From positions 1 through 32,422 of the forward strand of contig NZ_LIQX01000104.1 in the NCBI RefSeq assembly GCF_001418475.1: 32,422 nucleotides of DNA, read 5' to 3'. The notes under the pieces are model-generated. The model saw nothing but the letters and a program-made list of their open reading frames with translations, made no database searches and had not been told where the DNA came from. The DNA is from Streptomyces ossamyceticus (GTDB lineage: Bacteria; Actinomycetota; Actinomycetes; Streptomycetales; Streptomycetaceae). Positions 20,645 through 30,167 of the stretch are shown here, in pieces. The translations under genes and the position numbers were made by a program. Numbering within the stretch: position 1 is the first letter of the stretch; each line of letters begins with the position of its first letter.

Positions 20645-21787
20645 TCAGTTCCCGGCGGTGACGACGTCCCCGGCCGTTCCCGTCGCCGTGCCCTTCGTCG
20701 CCGACTTCGGGATGGGCTTGTCGGCCCTGAGGGCGGCCCACACCCGCTTCGACTTCGCCTCGTCGACCAGGACGCGGTTGGGGTCGGCGGGGTCGTACTG
20801 GACCGGCATGGTGACCATGGTCATGTTCTTGGCGCCGATGCCCTTGAGGCCGCCCGCGAAGGAGGCCAGGTCCTTGACGTCGTCGAGGTCGGAGTCGGTG
20901 GTGACGGCGTCCGTGGCGGTGTCGGCGAGGTCGTAGAGCTTCTTCGGGTTACTGAAGATGCCGACCTCCTTGACCTGCTCCAGGAGCGCCTTGATGAACG
21001 CCTGCTGGAGCTGGATGCGGCCGAGGTCGGAGCCGTCGCCGACGCCGTGCCGGGTGCGGACCAGTCCGAGGGCCTGCTTGCCGGTGAGGGTGTGCTCGCC
21101 GGCCTTGAGGTTCAGATGGCTGTCGGGGTCCTTGATGTCCTTGGTCGTGGTGATGTCGACCCCGCCGAGGACGTTGATGAGCTTCTCGAAGCCCGCGAAG
21201 TCGACCTCGATGTAGTGGTCCATGCGGATGCCGGTCATGGACTCGACGGTCTTCACCGCGCACGCGGCGCCACCGGTGGAGTACGCCGAGTTGAACATCG
21301 CCGACCGCGCCGCCGGGTACGTCTTGCCGTGCGTGTCGGTGCACGCGGGCCGCTCCACCAGGGTGTCCCTGGGTATGGAGACCACGCTGGCCTTCTTGTG
21401 GCCCTCGTAGACGTGCACGATCATCGCGGTGTCGGAGCGGGCGCTGCCGTCGTCGACGCCGCCGCCCAGCTTCTTGTTGCTGCCGGAGCGGGTGTCGGAG
21501 CCGAGGACGAGGATGTCCTGCGAGCCGTTGTCGATGTCGAGGGGCCGGTCGGTGCCGAGGGCCTGGTTGATGTCGACGCTCTTGAGGTTGCCGTTGAGCT
21601 TGAAGTACAGGTAGCCGACTCCGGTGCCGCCCAGCACCAGGACCCCGGCGGCGGTCCAGAGGACGGCGAGCGCCGCCCTGCTGTGCCCCTCGCGTGGCTT
21701 GCGGCGGCTGCCCTTGGGCGCGCGGTGACGGCCGGCGGTGCCGGACGTGCCCTGTGTGGCGGGATCCAGTGTGCTCTCGGCGGACAT
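20645..21787 (-). CDS. LCP (LytR-CpsA-Psr) family cell-wall glycopolymer ligase
   Basis: A 380-residue membrane-anchored enzyme. The cytoplasmic N-terminus is basic (about 1-37), followed by one transmembrane helix (about 38-62, [24 protein letters not shown]). The extracytoplasmic LCP domain contains [32 protein letters not shown] and [16 protein letters not shown], with the conserved Arg and Asp residues. LCP proteins transfer teichoic or other wall polymers from undecaprenyl carriers to peptidoglycan. It may act downstream of the WecA-like transferase in this window. The start at ATG 21787 has GAGGAG just upstream. A SigE-type promoter precedes it. Confidence 0.93.
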   Translation of the reverse strand: MSAESTLDPATQGTSGTAGRHRAPKGSRRKPREGHSRAALAVLWTAAGVLVLGGTGVGYLYFKLNGNLKSVDINQALGTDRPLDIDNGSQDILVLGSDTRSGSNKKLGGGVDDGSARSDTAMIVHVYEGHKKASVVSIPRDTLVERPACTDTHGKTYPAARSAMFNSAYSTGGAACAVKTVESMTGIRMDHYIEVDFAGFEKLINVLGGVDITTTKDIKDPDSHLNLKAGEHTLTGKQALGLVRTRHGVGDGSDLGRIQLQQAFIKALLEQVKEVGIFSNPKKLYDLADTATDAVTTDSDLDDVKDLASFAGGLKGIGAKNMTMVTMPVQYDPADPNRVLVDEAKSKRVWAALRADKPIPKSATKGTATGTAGDVVTAGN

Positions 21788-21887
21788 GTGCTCCTCGGTC
21801 CTCTTTCCCGGTCGGTTACCCCCTGCGCTCAGGCCCAGGCCTGCTTGGGCCGGATGTGGCCGTACCGCTCATGGTCACTCCGATCGG

Positions 21888-21916
21888 TCAGACGGAGTAA
21901 TTCGGGAAAGGGTTGC
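21888..21916 (-). promoter_or_regulatory. SigE-type (ECF) promoter of the LCP gene
   Basis: GCAACC (21911-21916, minus strand) and CGTCTGA (21888-21894) are separated by 16 nt, fitting the cell-envelope-stress sigma factor SigE pattern (AAC...CGTC). It lies about 100 nt before the LCP start. Confidence 0.7.
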
Positions 21917-21924
21917 ACAACGAA

Positions 21925-21957
21925 CGGTGCCCATCGCGCAAAGAGCGATGGGCACCG
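21925..21957 (-). terminator. Terminator of the S1 protease gene
   Basis: A perfect 13-bp stem (21925-21937 with 21945-21957) with a 7-nt loop GCAAAGA, about 43 nt after the protease stop. The flank is moderately T-rich (TTCGTTGTG). It sits just upstream of the LCP promoter. Confidence 0.85.
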
Positions 21958-22000
21958 GGTGTTCCGGATGAGCTCGGTGGGACCGGGCTCACCTGGTGTT

Positions 22001-23776
22001 TCAGCCGAGCAGGTCGTACTGGGCGTAGCTGGTTCCGACCGAGATCCGTGTGCTGAAGATCTCGCTCGTGGCCTTCGAGGTGCCCTTGTAGAGGTACAGC
22101 GTGCCGCCGCTGGTGCGGGCCAGCAGGTCCGCGCGGCCGTCGCCGCTCACGTCACCGGGAGTGATGAGTGTGTTGTAGGAGCTCCAGTCGGAGCGGACCT
22201 TGATCTTGGTGGCGAAGGCGCCCGTGCCGGACTTGCCGGTGCCCTTGAACAGGTAGATGTTCGAGCCGGTCTTGGTGCGCGCGATCAGGTCGGCCTTGCC
22301 GTCACCGGTGAAGTCGCCGTGACCGAGGACCGCGTTGTACGAGTTCCAGCCCGTGCTCACCTGGACGCGGGTCCCGAAGGTGCCGTTGCCCTTGCCCGGG
22401 TAGATCCACAGGGCCCCCGCCGAGTCGACCGAGAGCAGGTCGGGCAGGGCGTCGCCGGTGACGTCGCCGGGGGTGATGATCCGGGTGCGGGTCGCCCAGT
22501 TGTCGAAGATCTGGGTGGTCGTCCAGGTGCTCGACGACGCCGTGCGCCGCCGCCAGAAGACGTCACCGTCGGAGGCGCGGCGCAGGACGTAGTCCTGGTA
22601 GCCGTCCCGGTTCAGGTCAGTCTGCTGGACGAGGTTGTAGCCCTGCCAGCTGCCCTCTGCGGTCAGCGCCTTGCGGTCGGCGAGCGCGGAGCCCGTGGAG
22701 GCGCGGACGTAGCCCGAGCCGGTCTCCTTGTTGCGCAGGAAGACGTCGGCCTTGCCGTCCCGGCTGATGTCGGTGTCGTCGACGCGCGGGTAGGCGGCGC
22801 CGACGTACTTGCTGACCTTCGCGAAGACCGGGTAGGCGCCCTTCTCCACGCAGTCCACGACGCCCCACGAGACGACGCCGATGACCTTGCCGCCCACGAC
22901 GAGCGGGCCGCCGGAGTCGCCGTTGCAGCTGGCGGTAGTGGTGGCGTCGGTGCCGCCGGCGGGCTTGCCCGCGCAGAACATGTTGCCCTTGACGAAATAG
23001 CTGCCCCAGGTGTTCCCGCAGGTCGTGTCACCGACCACGGGCAGCGTCGCCGTCTTCAGCTTCTCCGAGATGTCGTCGCTGGTGGAGCTGGTACGGCCCC
23101 AGCCGTAGACCTTCGCGCTGGTGCCCGCCGCGTACGAGGACGTGTCGGTCGACGTCGTCATCCTGATCGGCGTGGCGGTGACCGGCTTGGCCAGCGTAAG
23201 CACGGCGACGTCGTTGTTGATCGTGTCCTCGTTGTACGAGGAGTGGTTCCACTGGCGGGACACCTTGGTGGCCTCGCCACCGTGGTAGTCCATGCCCACC
23301 AGCTTGCCGTCGCTGTCGTAGACGGCCGTGGGCAGCTGGTCGGTACCGGTGACGACGGAGCCGTAGGAGGCCCAGTCGTACTGGCTCTTGTCGACGCAGT
23401 GCGCGGCAGTGAGGATCTTCGTCGGCGAGACGACCGAGCCGCCGCAGAAGAAGCCGAAGCCCGTGGTCTCGTCGTAGTACCAGAGCTGCGCCATCCAGGG
23501 CGCCGCGCCGATGGTGGTCTCGGAACCACCGATGATCTTGGCGTCCGGCTTCAGGCCGCCCGCGTCGGTGCTCGATGACGACTCGTTCGTCGATGTCGAC
23601 GTCGACGGCTTCGCCGCCGTCTCACCGACGGTGTCGTCCGCGGCCATCGCGTTGGCGATCCGCACGTCCAGCTCGTCGCTCCCCGACGAGCCGGCTCCGT
23701 TGGCCGCACCGGCCGACGACAGCAGCAACGCCCCGGCTATCGCGGTGGCGACAGCTCCGGACATAGGTATGGCCAC
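22001..23776 (-). CDS. Secreted S1-family serine protease with C-terminal FG-GAP/VCBS repeats
   Basis: A 591-residue precursor with a signal peptide (1-28) and a Ser/Thr-rich propeptide to K80. The mature N-terminus is IIGGSE (81), the typical chymotrypsin-fold activation site. The catalytic triad is H126 (LTAAHC), D189 (NNDVAVL) and S288 (CNGDSGGP). The S1-pocket base residue before SCNGDSGG is Ala282 rather than the trypsin Asp, so basic-residue specificity is unlikely. Five repeats with DxDG.xD calcium-type loops follow at about 335, 386, 437, 487 and 541, predicting a beta-propeller-like binding domain. GTG 23776 has GGGGGGA upstream. It is monocistronic, with its own terminator. Confidence 0.92.
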   Translation of the reverse strand: MAIPMSGAVATAIAGALLLSSAGAANGAGSSGSDELDVRIANAMAADDTVGETAAKPSTSTSTNESSSSTDAGGLKPDAKIIGGSETTIGAAPWMAQLWYYDETTGFGFFCGGSVVSPTKILTAAHCVDKSQYDWASYGSVVTGTDQLPTAVYDSDGKLVGMDYHGGEATKVSRQWNHSSYNEDTINNDVAVLTLAKPVTATPIRMTTSTDTSSYAAGTSAKVYGWGRTSSTSDDISEKLKTATLPVVGDTTCGNTWGSYFVKGNMFCAGKPAGGTDATTTASCNGDSGGPLVVGGKVIGVVSWGVVDCVEKGAYPVFAKVSKYVGAAYPRVDDTDISRDGKADVFLRNKETGSGYVRASTGSALADRKALTAEGSWQGYNLVQQTDLNRDGYQDYVLRRASDGDVFWRRRTASSSTWTTTQIFDNWATRTRIITPGDVTGDALPDLLSVDSAGALWIYPGKGNGTFGTRVQVSTGWNSYNAVLGHGDFTGDGKADLIARTKTGSNIYLFKGTGKSGTGAFATKIKVRSDWSSYNTLITPGDVSGDGRADLLARTSGGTLYLYKGTSKATSEIFSTRISVGTSYAQYDLLG

Positions 23777-23853
23777 TCAAGTCCCCCCTGAGAACACAGG
23801 AATCAAAACAAGCCAGAAGAAGTCCCGTGATCGTACACGTGTCCCATACAAAG

Positions 23854-23889
23854 ACCGGGGCCACCCTCACGAAGGAGGGTGGCCCCGGT
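23854..23889 (-). terminator. Intrinsic terminator of rho
   Basis: A perfect 15-bp stem (23854-23868 with 23875-23889) with a 6-nt loop, about 40 nt after the rho stop codon. The minus-strand flank CTTTGTATG is weakly T-rich. Confidence 0.85.
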
Positions 23890-23928
23890 TCTGCGCTGTC
23901 GCGGACCAGTCGTGAACTACCGGTCGGG

Positions 23929-25947
23929 CTAGTCGCCGTTGCCCGGCGTCGGCGTCGTCTTCTGAATCTGCATCAGGAACTCGACGTTCGACTTGGTCTG
24001 CTTCATCTTGTCCAGCAGCAGCTCGATGGCCTGCTGCTGGTCCAGCGCGTGCAGCACCCGGCGCAGCTTCCAGACGACCGCCAGCTCCTCGTTGCCGAGC
24101 AGGATCTCTTCCTTGCGGGTACCGGACGCGTCCACGTCCACCGCGGGGAAGATGCGCTTGTCGGCGAGCTTCCGGTCGAGCTTGAGCTCCATGTTGCCGG
24201 TGCCCTTGAACTCCTCGAAGATCACCTCGTCCATGCGGGACCCGGTGTCCACCAGGGCGGTGGCGAGGATGGTCAGCGAGCCGCCGTCCTCGATGTTGCG
24301 GGCCGCACCGAAGAAGCGCTTCGGCGGGTACAGGGCGGTCGAGTCGACACCACCGGACAGGATGCGGCCGGAGGCCGGCGCGGCCAGGTTGTACGCACGG
24401 CCCAGACGCGTGATCGAGTCGAGCAGCACGACGACGTCGTGGCCCAGCTCCACCAGGCGCTTGGCGCGCTCGATGGCGAGCTCGGCGACCGTGGTGTGGT
24501 CCTCGGCGGGACGGTCGAAGGTCGAGGAGATGACCTCGCCCTTGACCGACCGCTGCATGTCGGTGACCTCTTCCGGACGCTCGTCGACGAGGACGACCAT
24601 CAGGTGGCACTCGGGGTTGTTGTGCGTGATCGCGTTGGCGATCGCCTGCATGATCATGGTCTTGCCGGTCTTCGGCGGGGCCACGATCAGACCGCGCTGG
24701 CCCTTACCGATCGGCGACACGAGGTCGATGATGCGGGTGGTGAGCACGCCCGGGTCCGTCTCCAGGCGGAGGCGGTCCTGCGGGTAGAGCGGGGTCAGCT
24801 TGTTGAACTCCGGGCGGCCGCGGCCGTGTTCGGGCGCCATGCCGTTGACGGAGTCCAGGCGGACCAGCGCGTTGAACTTCTCGCGGCGCTCGCCCTCCTT
24901 GGGCTGACGGACCGCACCGGTGACGTGGTCGCCCTTGCGCAGGCCGTTCTTGCGGACCTGGGCGAGGGAGACGTACACGTCGTTCGGGCCCGGCAGGTAG
25001 CCGGAGGTGCGGATGAACGCGTAGTTGTCGAGGATGTCCAGGATGCCCGCGACGGGGATCAGGACGTCGTCCTCGGCGAGCTGCGGCTCGGCCGCGCCCA
25101 TGTCGTCACGGCCGCGACGGCCACGACGGTCGCGGTAACGGCCGCGACGGCCACGGCGTCCGCCCTCGAAGTCGTCGTCGTCCTGCGGGCCGTTGTCGCG
25201 CTGGCGCTCCTGGCGGCCACCGCTCTGCTGCTGGCCCTGCTGCTGGCCGCGGTCGCGCTGCTGCTGACCGCCGCCCTGCTGCTCGTCGCCCTTGCCCCGG
25301 CGGTCCCCGCGGTCACGGTCGCGGCCACGCTCACGCCGGTCACGGCGGCCCTGGCGGCCGTCGGCGTCGGCGGCGTCGCCCTTGGCCTCGGCCTGCGGCT
25401 GGGCCGGCGTCTCGGCCTTGGGCTCGGCCTTCGCCTCGGCGGTGACCGTCTCGGGGCTGCCCGCGTCGGCGGTGGCCCGGCGACGGCGGCGCTCGGTGGG
25501 CGCCTCGTCCCCGCCGGCCGGCTGGCCGGGGATCTCGATCTGCTGCTGGGCGACGGCCTTCTCGGTCTTGTCGACCTTCTCGGCGGGCGCCTCGGCCTTC
25601 TTGGCGGCGGCCTTCTCGGCCGGGGCGGCGTCCTCGCCCGTGCGTGCCTTCGAGGTGGTCCGGCGCTTGGGCTTGGCCTCGGTGGCGGCCTCGGCCTTGG
25701 GAGCCGCGGCACCCCCTCCCGCCTGCGCCTCCTTGATGACCTCGATCAGCTGGCTCTTGCGCATCCGCGCGGTGCCCCTGATGCCGAGGCCGGATGCGAC
25801 CTGCTGCAGCTCGGCCAGCACCATGCCCTCGAGGCCGGTGCCGCGGCGCCGCCTGGAGCCGGCACCGCTGGCAGGCGCGGCGTCCGTGGCGGGCGCGGCA
25901 GCGGTCTCCTCGACACGTGCGCCCATCAGATCGGTGGTGTCGCTCAC
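23929..25947 (-). CDS. rho: Transcription termination factor Rho, actinobacterial long form
   Basis: A 672-residue hexameric RNA helicase. The Rho_N domain (about 37-75, [20 protein letters not shown]) is followed by a roughly 210-residue disordered insertion (76-288) rich in Ala/Lys/Glu, then in Arg, Gly and Gln with RGRR clusters. Next come the cold-shock RNA-binding domain (about 293-365) and the RecA-type ATPase with Walker A APPKTGKT (423-430) and Walker B VVVLLD (505-510). The insertion is typical of high-GC Gram-positives and adds RNA binding. GTG 25947 with GGAAGGA 6 nt upstream sets the start; the frame is open 53 codons further without similarity. Confidence 0.97.
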   Translation of the reverse strand: MSDTTDLMGARVEETAAAPATDAAPASGAGSRRRRGTGLEGMVLAELQQVASGLGIRGTARMRKSQLIEVIKEAQAGGGAAAPKAEAATEAKPKRRTTSKARTGEDAAPAEKAAAKKAEAPAEKVDKTEKAVAQQQIEIPGQPAGGDEAPTERRRRRATADAGSPETVTAEAKAEPKAETPAQPQAEAKGDAADADGRQGRRDRRERGRDRDRGDRRGKGDEQQGGGQQQRDRGQQQGQQQSGGRQERQRDNGPQDDDDFEGGRRGRRGRYRDRRGRRGRDDMGAAEPQLAEDDVLIPVAGILDILDNYAFIRTSGYLPGPNDVYVSLAQVRKNGLRKGDHVTGAVRQPKEGERREKFNALVRLDSVNGMAPEHGRGRPEFNKLTPLYPQDRLRLETDPGVLTTRIIDLVSPIGKGQRGLIVAPPKTGKTMIMQAIANAITHNNPECHLMVVLVDERPEEVTDMQRSVKGEVISSTFDRPAEDHTTVAELAIERAKRLVELGHDVVVLLDSITRLGRAYNLAAPASGRILSGGVDSTALYPPKRFFGAARNIEDGGSLTILATALVDTGSRMDEVIFEEFKGTGNMELKLDRKLADKRIFPAVDVDASGTRKEEILLGNEELAVVWKLRRVLHALDQQQAIELLLDKMKQTKSNVEFLMQIQKTTPTPGNGD

Positions 25948-26354
25948 GAAGGGTCCTTCCCTGGAGCGGACGTCGGCCTTCTGGCTCGGCGACCGGTTGT
26001 GCTGTCCGGCTTCGGCCCTGTTCGGGTGGACCGTGCCGGGGCGGTGGTCCGCCAAAGCGGCGGAGGAAAATTTGCTGGTGATTCGGCGCTTACGGGGCCG
26101 TGGCACTCGGTGTCTGTGTCACGCGGCTCGGTCACGCCGGTTCCGGAGCCTGCTCGGCAGACCGCTCAGTGCCTGCGTACGGCGTACAGCTTGACGTACG
26201 AAGCACAGTGCGGCTTGGGAGACTCCCGGAAGAATGGTTGTCCCGGACGGGGACGATAAGCACCATGCCATGGCTGAGGCAGGTGCAGACTTGAGATTAA
26301 CACTACCGGATCCAACAAACATTCCCCCTCTCGAAATCCGGCAACCGTACGCCC
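25948..26354 (-). promoter_or_regulatory. Gene-free leader and promoter region of rho
   Basis: A stretch of 407 bp with no supported gene. The AT-rich part at about 26285-26335 (minus-strand TTTGTTGGATCCGGTAGTGT) is the likely promoter, giving a leader of roughly 340 nt. Long rho leaders are used for autoregulation in other bacteria. A GCCATGGC palindrome lies at about 26267-26274. I see no terminator for thrB here. Confidence 0.4.
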
Positions 26355-27308
26355 CTATGCGTCGCCGCTGTCGGCGACGTTCTCGGCGACGGTGGTGGTG
26401 AGCGGCAGGACGCACGCCCCTCGGGCGTCGAGATCCAGCCGGTTGGCGGCCCATTCCGCGCCCGCGAGATGGGCCACCTTGTCGGCGCTGGCCTCGTCGG
26501 CCAGGGCCAGGACCGTGGGTCCGGCGCCGGAGATGACCGCCGGGACGCCGTCGGCCCGAAGTCGCTCGACCAGGGCCGCGCTCTCCGGCATGGCGGGCGC
26601 CCGGTACTCCTGGTGCAGCCGGTCCTCGGTGGCGGGCAGCAGCAGCTCGGGACGCCTGGTCAGGGCCTCGACGAGCAGGGCGGCACGGCCGGCGTTGGTG
26701 GCGGCGTCGACGTGCGGGACGGCGCGCGGGAGCAGTCCGCGCGCGGTCTCCGTGAGCACGGGCTTTCCGGGGACGAAAACCACCGGAACGATGGAATCGG
26801 CGGGATCCATCCTGATGGCCCGCGCGGAGCCGCCCTCCATCCAGGAGAGCGTGAAGCCGCCGAGGAGGCAGGCCGCGACGTTGTCGGGGTGTCCCTCGAT
26901 CTCGGTGGCGAGTTCGAGCAGGGCGGCGTCGTCGAGCCGGTTCTCCCCGCCTATGGTCACGGCGCGGGCGGCGACGATGCCGGCGCAGATGGCGGCGGAG
27001 GAGGAGCCGAGGCCGCGGCCGTGCGGAATGCGGTTCGCGCAGACGATCTCCAGGCCCCGCGGCTGGCCCCCCAGCAGGTCGAAGGCGGTGCGCAGGGAGC
27101 GGACGAGCAGATGCCGCTCGTCGCGCGGAAGGGTTTCGCTGCCCTCCCCCGCGATGTCGACGTGCAGGCCGGAGTCGGCCACCCGGACGACCACGTCGTC
27201 GTAGAGCCCCAGCGACAGACCGAGGGCGTCGAAGCCCGGGCCGAGGTTGGCGCTGGTGGCGGGGACGCGCACCCGTACGGCGGCGGCGCGGAACGCTGGA
27301 CCGGCCAT
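26355..27308 (-). CDS. thrB: Homoserine kinase
   Basis: A 317-residue GHMP-family kinase phosphorylating L-homoserine with ATP in threonine synthesis. It has the N-terminal motif VRVPATSANLGPGFDALGLSLGLYD, the ATP-binding loop PHGRGLGSSSAA (95-106) and the C-terminal glycine loop VISGAGPTVLALAD. ATG 27308 is the family start (MAGPAFRAAAVRVRVPATSA); AAGGAG lies about 12 nt upstream, which is rather far. It lies downstream of thrC but is separated from it by about 500 bp containing a palindromic element. Confidence 0.96.
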   Translation of the reverse strand: MAGPAFRAAAVRVRVPATSANLGPGFDALGLSLGLYDDVVVRVADSGLHVDIAGEGSETLPRDERHLLVRSLRTAFDLLGGQPRGLEIVCANRIPHGRGLGSSSAAICAGIVAARAVTIGGENRLDDAALLELATEIEGHPDNVAACLLGGFTLSWMEGGSARAIRMDPADSIVPVVFVPGKPVLTETARGLLPRAVPHVDAATNAGRAALLVEALTRRPELLLPATEDRLHQEYRAPAMPESAALVERLRADGVPAVISGAGPTVLALADEASADKVAHLAGAEWAANRLDLDARGACVLPLTTTVAENVADSGDA

Positions 27309-27612
27309 CGCTCGATGACTCTCCTTGAGCTGCGTGATTGACGATTGTCGAATGACATTCGATGACGTACGCGGGAACCCGGCGGCCGTCGGCGGACGGC
27401 GCGGCGCCGCACCCTTGCGGGGCATATGCAGCGGGCGGGTTCGGTACAGCCTATCGAAGGTGGGTTCTGTGGCGACATAGGGCGCACAGGAGGCGCACGA
27501 TGCGTGTCGTAAGCCCCCTGTGCACCCCCTGTCGGGTCCTGTCAGGGTTATCCCCCGGGGAAACGGCGTCTACGCGCGGCTCACTGGCCGTTTCGCACCG
27601 TTGCCCGGACGG
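27309..27612 (-). promoter_or_regulatory. Gene-free region upstream of thrB
   Basis: No convincing gene. The AT-rich patch at 27330-27365 next to thrB is the best place for a thrB promoter. GCACAGG (about 27483-27489) pairs with CCTGTGC (about 27518-27524) as a weak stem. Otherwise I see nothing notable. Confidence 0.35.
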
Positions 27613-27813
27613 CTAGTGCTGTGAGGGGAAAGGTTTGCCGGAGAGCTCGCGGCGTCCGGTGCTGGGGGCACCTCCCACGCCGTTCAGGCAGTGGGGGAGC
27701 CTCGCGAGGCGGAGCATGACCCGCGTACTGGATGTACTCGGGTCATGCGACAACGCCGCGAGGTGCCGTGCCGGGCGTCGCGAGCCGGTGAACCTTTCCG
27801 GTCACAGCACTAG
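27613..27813. mobile_element. MITE-like palindromic element with 29-bp terminal inverted repeats
   Basis: A non-coding 201-bp element. Its ends, 27613-27641 and 27785-27813, are inverted repeats matching at 25 of 29 positions, each beginning CTAGTGCTGTGA. The arms continue to pair inward, and the centre is a further stem 27714-27728 with 27734-27748 (14 of 15 bp, loop TGGAT). The left arm carries extra DNA (about 27661-27700, GGGGGCACCTCCC...GTGGGGGAG) without a partner in the right arm, which suggests a nested second palindrome. It encodes no transposase. Its terminal CTAG provides the thrC stop codon. Confidence 0.7.
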
Positions 27814-28868
27814 GCGAGGCCGAGGCGCTCGGCCGCCGTGGCCGCGTCGACGGGGACGGTGACGGGCTGCGGGGCGCCCGCGACGGCCCAGTCGGGGTCC
27901 TTCAGGCCGTTGCCGGTGACCGTGCAGACGATGGTCTGGCCGGGGTCGACCTTGCCGTTCTCGGCGGCCTTGAGCAGACCGGCCACGGACGCGGCGGAGG
28001 CGGGCTCCACGAAGACGCCCTCCTGCGCGGCCAACAGCCGGTAGGCGCGCAGGATCTCACGGTCCGTCACCTCGTCGATGGCGCCACCGGACTCGTCCCG
28101 CGCGGCGAGGGCGTACTGCCAGGACGCGGGGTTGCCGATACGGATCGCGGTGGCGATGGTCGAGGGGTCCTTGACGACCTCGCCGCGCACGATCGGCGCG
28201 GAGCCGGAGGCCTGGAAGCCCCACATACGGGGCGTCCGCGCTGCGATGCCGTCGGCGGCGTACTCCTTATAGCCCTTCCAGTAGGCCGTGATGTTGCCCG
28301 CGTTGCCCACCGGCAGGACGTGGATGTCGGGGGCGTCGCCGAGCATGTCCACGATCTCGAAGGCGGCCGTCTTCTGACCCTCGATACGCACCGGGTTGAC
28401 GGAATTCACCAGCGCCACGGGGTAGTTGTCGCTCAGTTCACGCGCGAGGGTGAGGCAGTCGTCGAAGTTGCCGTCGACCTGGAGGATCTTCGCGCCGTGC
28501 ACCAGGGCCTGGCCCATCTTGCCGAGCGCGATCTTGCCCTGGGGCACCAGCACGGCGGAGACCATGCCCGCGCGGACGGCGTAGGCGGCCGCGGAGGCGG
28601 ACGTGTTGCCCGTGGAGGCACAGATGACGGCCTTCGCGCCCTCCTCCTTCGCCCGGGTGATGGCCATCGTCATACCGCGGTCCTTGAAGGACCCGGTGGG
28701 GTTGGCTCCCTCCACCTTGAGGTGGACCTCGCAGCCCGTGCGCTCGGAGAGCACCTGCGCGGGGACGAGGGGCGTGCCGCCCTCGCGGAGCGTCACGACC
28801 GGCGTGCTGTCGGAGACGGGCAGCCGGTCCCGGTACTCCTCGATGATTCCGCGCCACTGGTGGGTCAT
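27810..28868 (-). CDS. thrC: Threonine synthase
   Basis: A 352-residue PLP enzyme converting O-phosphohomoserine to threonine. The PLP lysine is K62 in [12 protein letters not shown]. Other landmarks are the [14 protein letters not shown] loop, the phosphate-binding [15 protein letters not shown] and the C-terminal [15 protein letters not shown] 28868 lies 6 bp after the hom stop, so hom and thrC are co-transcribed. The stop TAG (27810-27812) is part of the terminal CTAG of the adjacent palindromic element, so the original 3' end may have been slightly altered. Confidence 0.97.
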   Translation of the reverse strand: MTHQWRGIIEEYRDRLPVSDSTPVVTLREGGTPLVPAQVLSERTGCEVHLKVEGANPTGSFKDRGMTMAITRAKEEGAKAVICASTGNTSASAAAYAVRAGMVSAVLVPQGKIALGKMGQALVHGAKILQVDGNFDDCLTLARELSDNYPVALVNSVNPVRIEGQKTAAFEIVDMLGDAPDIHVLPVGNAGNITAYWKGYKEYAADGIAARTPRMWGFQASGSAPIVRGEVVKDPSTIATAIRIGNPASWQYALAARDESGGAIDEVTDREILRAYRLLAAQEGVFVEPASAASVAGLLKAAENGKVDPGQTIVCTVTGNGLKDPDWAVAGAPQPVTVPVDAATAAERLGLA

Positions 28869-28874
28869 TGCTGG

Positions 28875-30167
28875 TTACTCTCCTTCAACCCGCATGATGC
28901 TGGCGACACCCCGCACGGTGTCGAGGTTGCGCAGCGCCTCGACGGTCCCGTTGAGGGAGGCGTCGGACGCGCGGTGGGTGACGACGACGAGAGAGGCCTC
29001 GCCGTTGTTGCCCTGCTGGCGAACGGTATCGATCGACACCCCGTGCTCGGCGAACACGGTCGCCACCTGGGCGAGAACACCTGGTTTGTCCGCCACATCG
29101 AGGCTGATGTGGTAGCGCGTGACGACCTCGCCCATGGGCGAGACCCGCAGGGCGGCGTACGCGGACTCGCCGGGGCCGATGGCACCCGCGAGCCGGTTGC
29201 GACAGACCGCCACGAGGTCGCCGAGGACGGCGGAGGCCGTGGGCGAGCCGCCTGCTCCGGGGCCGTAGAACATCAGCTGGCCCGCGGCGTCCGACTCCAC
29301 GAACACGGCGTTGTACGCGCCGCGTACGGAGGCCAGCGGGTGGGTCAGCGGGATCATCGCGGGGTGCACGCGCGCCGTGACGGAGCCACCGTCCACGGCC
29401 CGCTCGCAGATGGCGAGCAGTTTGATGGTGCAGCCCATGTTCTTGGCGGAGGCGAAGTCGGCGGCGGTGACCTCGGTCATGCCCTCGCGGTAGACGTCGT
29501 CGAGCCGTACCCGCGAGTGGAAGGCGATCCCGGCGAGGATCGCGGCCTTGGCGGCGGCGTCGAAACCCTCGACGTCGGCGGTCGGGTCGGCCTCGGCATA
29601 GCCGAGCGCGGTGGCCTCGTCCAGGGCCTCCTGATAACCGGCGCCCGTGGAATCCATCTTGTCGAGGATGAAATTGGTGGTGCCGTTGACGATGCCCATC
29701 ACCCGGTTGATCTTGTCCCCGGCGAGCGACTCGCGCAGCGGGCGGATCAGCGGAATGGCGCCGGCGACGGCGGCCTCGTAGTACAGGTCCTTGCCCGCCT
29801 CCTCGGCGACCGCGTGCAGAGCGGCGCCGTCCTGGGCGAGGAGCGCCTTGTTGGCGGAGACCACGGAGGCGCCGTGCTCGATCGCGGTGGTGATGAGGGA
29901 ACGGGCGGGCTCGATACCGCCGATGACCTCGACGACGACGTCGATGTCCCCGCGTTTGACGAGGGCGGTGGCGTCGGTGGTGACGAGGGCTGGGTCGATG
30001 CCCTCACGGACCTTGGAGGGCCGACGGACGGCCACACCCGCGAGTTCGACGGGGGCCCCGATCCGGGCGGCGAGGTCGTCGGCGTGCGTCGTCATGATGC
30101 GCGCCACCTCTGAGCCGACAACCCCACAGCCCAGCAGCGCCACCTTCAGTGGACGCGTACGCATCAT
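28875..30167 (-). CDS. hom: Homoserine dehydrogenase with C-terminal ACT domain
   Basis: A 430-residue NAD(P)H-dependent enzyme reducing aspartate semialdehyde to homoserine, the branch point to threonine and methionine. It has a Rossmann motif LLGCGVVGSEVA (G13, G15, G18), the substrate region GIVNGTTNFIL and ATALGYAEADPTADVEGFDA. An ACT domain runs over about 350-425 (YHISLDVADKPGVLAQVATVF) for threonine feedback inhibition. Start ATG 30167 or ATG 30164 (adjacent Met codons; GAGG is 4 or 7 nt upstream). It is first gene of the hom-thrC unit. Confidence 0.96.
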   Translation of the reverse strand: MMRTRPLKVALLGCGVVGSEVARIMTTHADDLAARIGAPVELAGVAVRRPSKVREGIDPALVTTDATALVKRGDIDVVVEVIGGIEPARSLITTAIEHGASVVSANKALLAQDGAALHAVAEEAGKDLYYEAAVAGAIPLIRPLRESLAGDKINRVMGIVNGTTNFILDKMDSTGAGYQEALDEATALGYAEADPTADVEGFDAAAKAAILAGIAFHSRVRLDDVYREGMTEVTAADFASAKNMGCTIKLLAICERAVDGGSVTARVHPAMIPLTHPLASVRGAYNAVFVESDAAGQLMFYGPGAGGSPTASAVLGDLVAVCRNRLAGAIGPGESAYAALRVSPMGEVVTRYHISLDVADKPGVLAQVATVFAEHGVSIDTVRQQGNNGEASLVVVTHRASDASLNGTVEALRNLDTVRGVASIMRVEGE

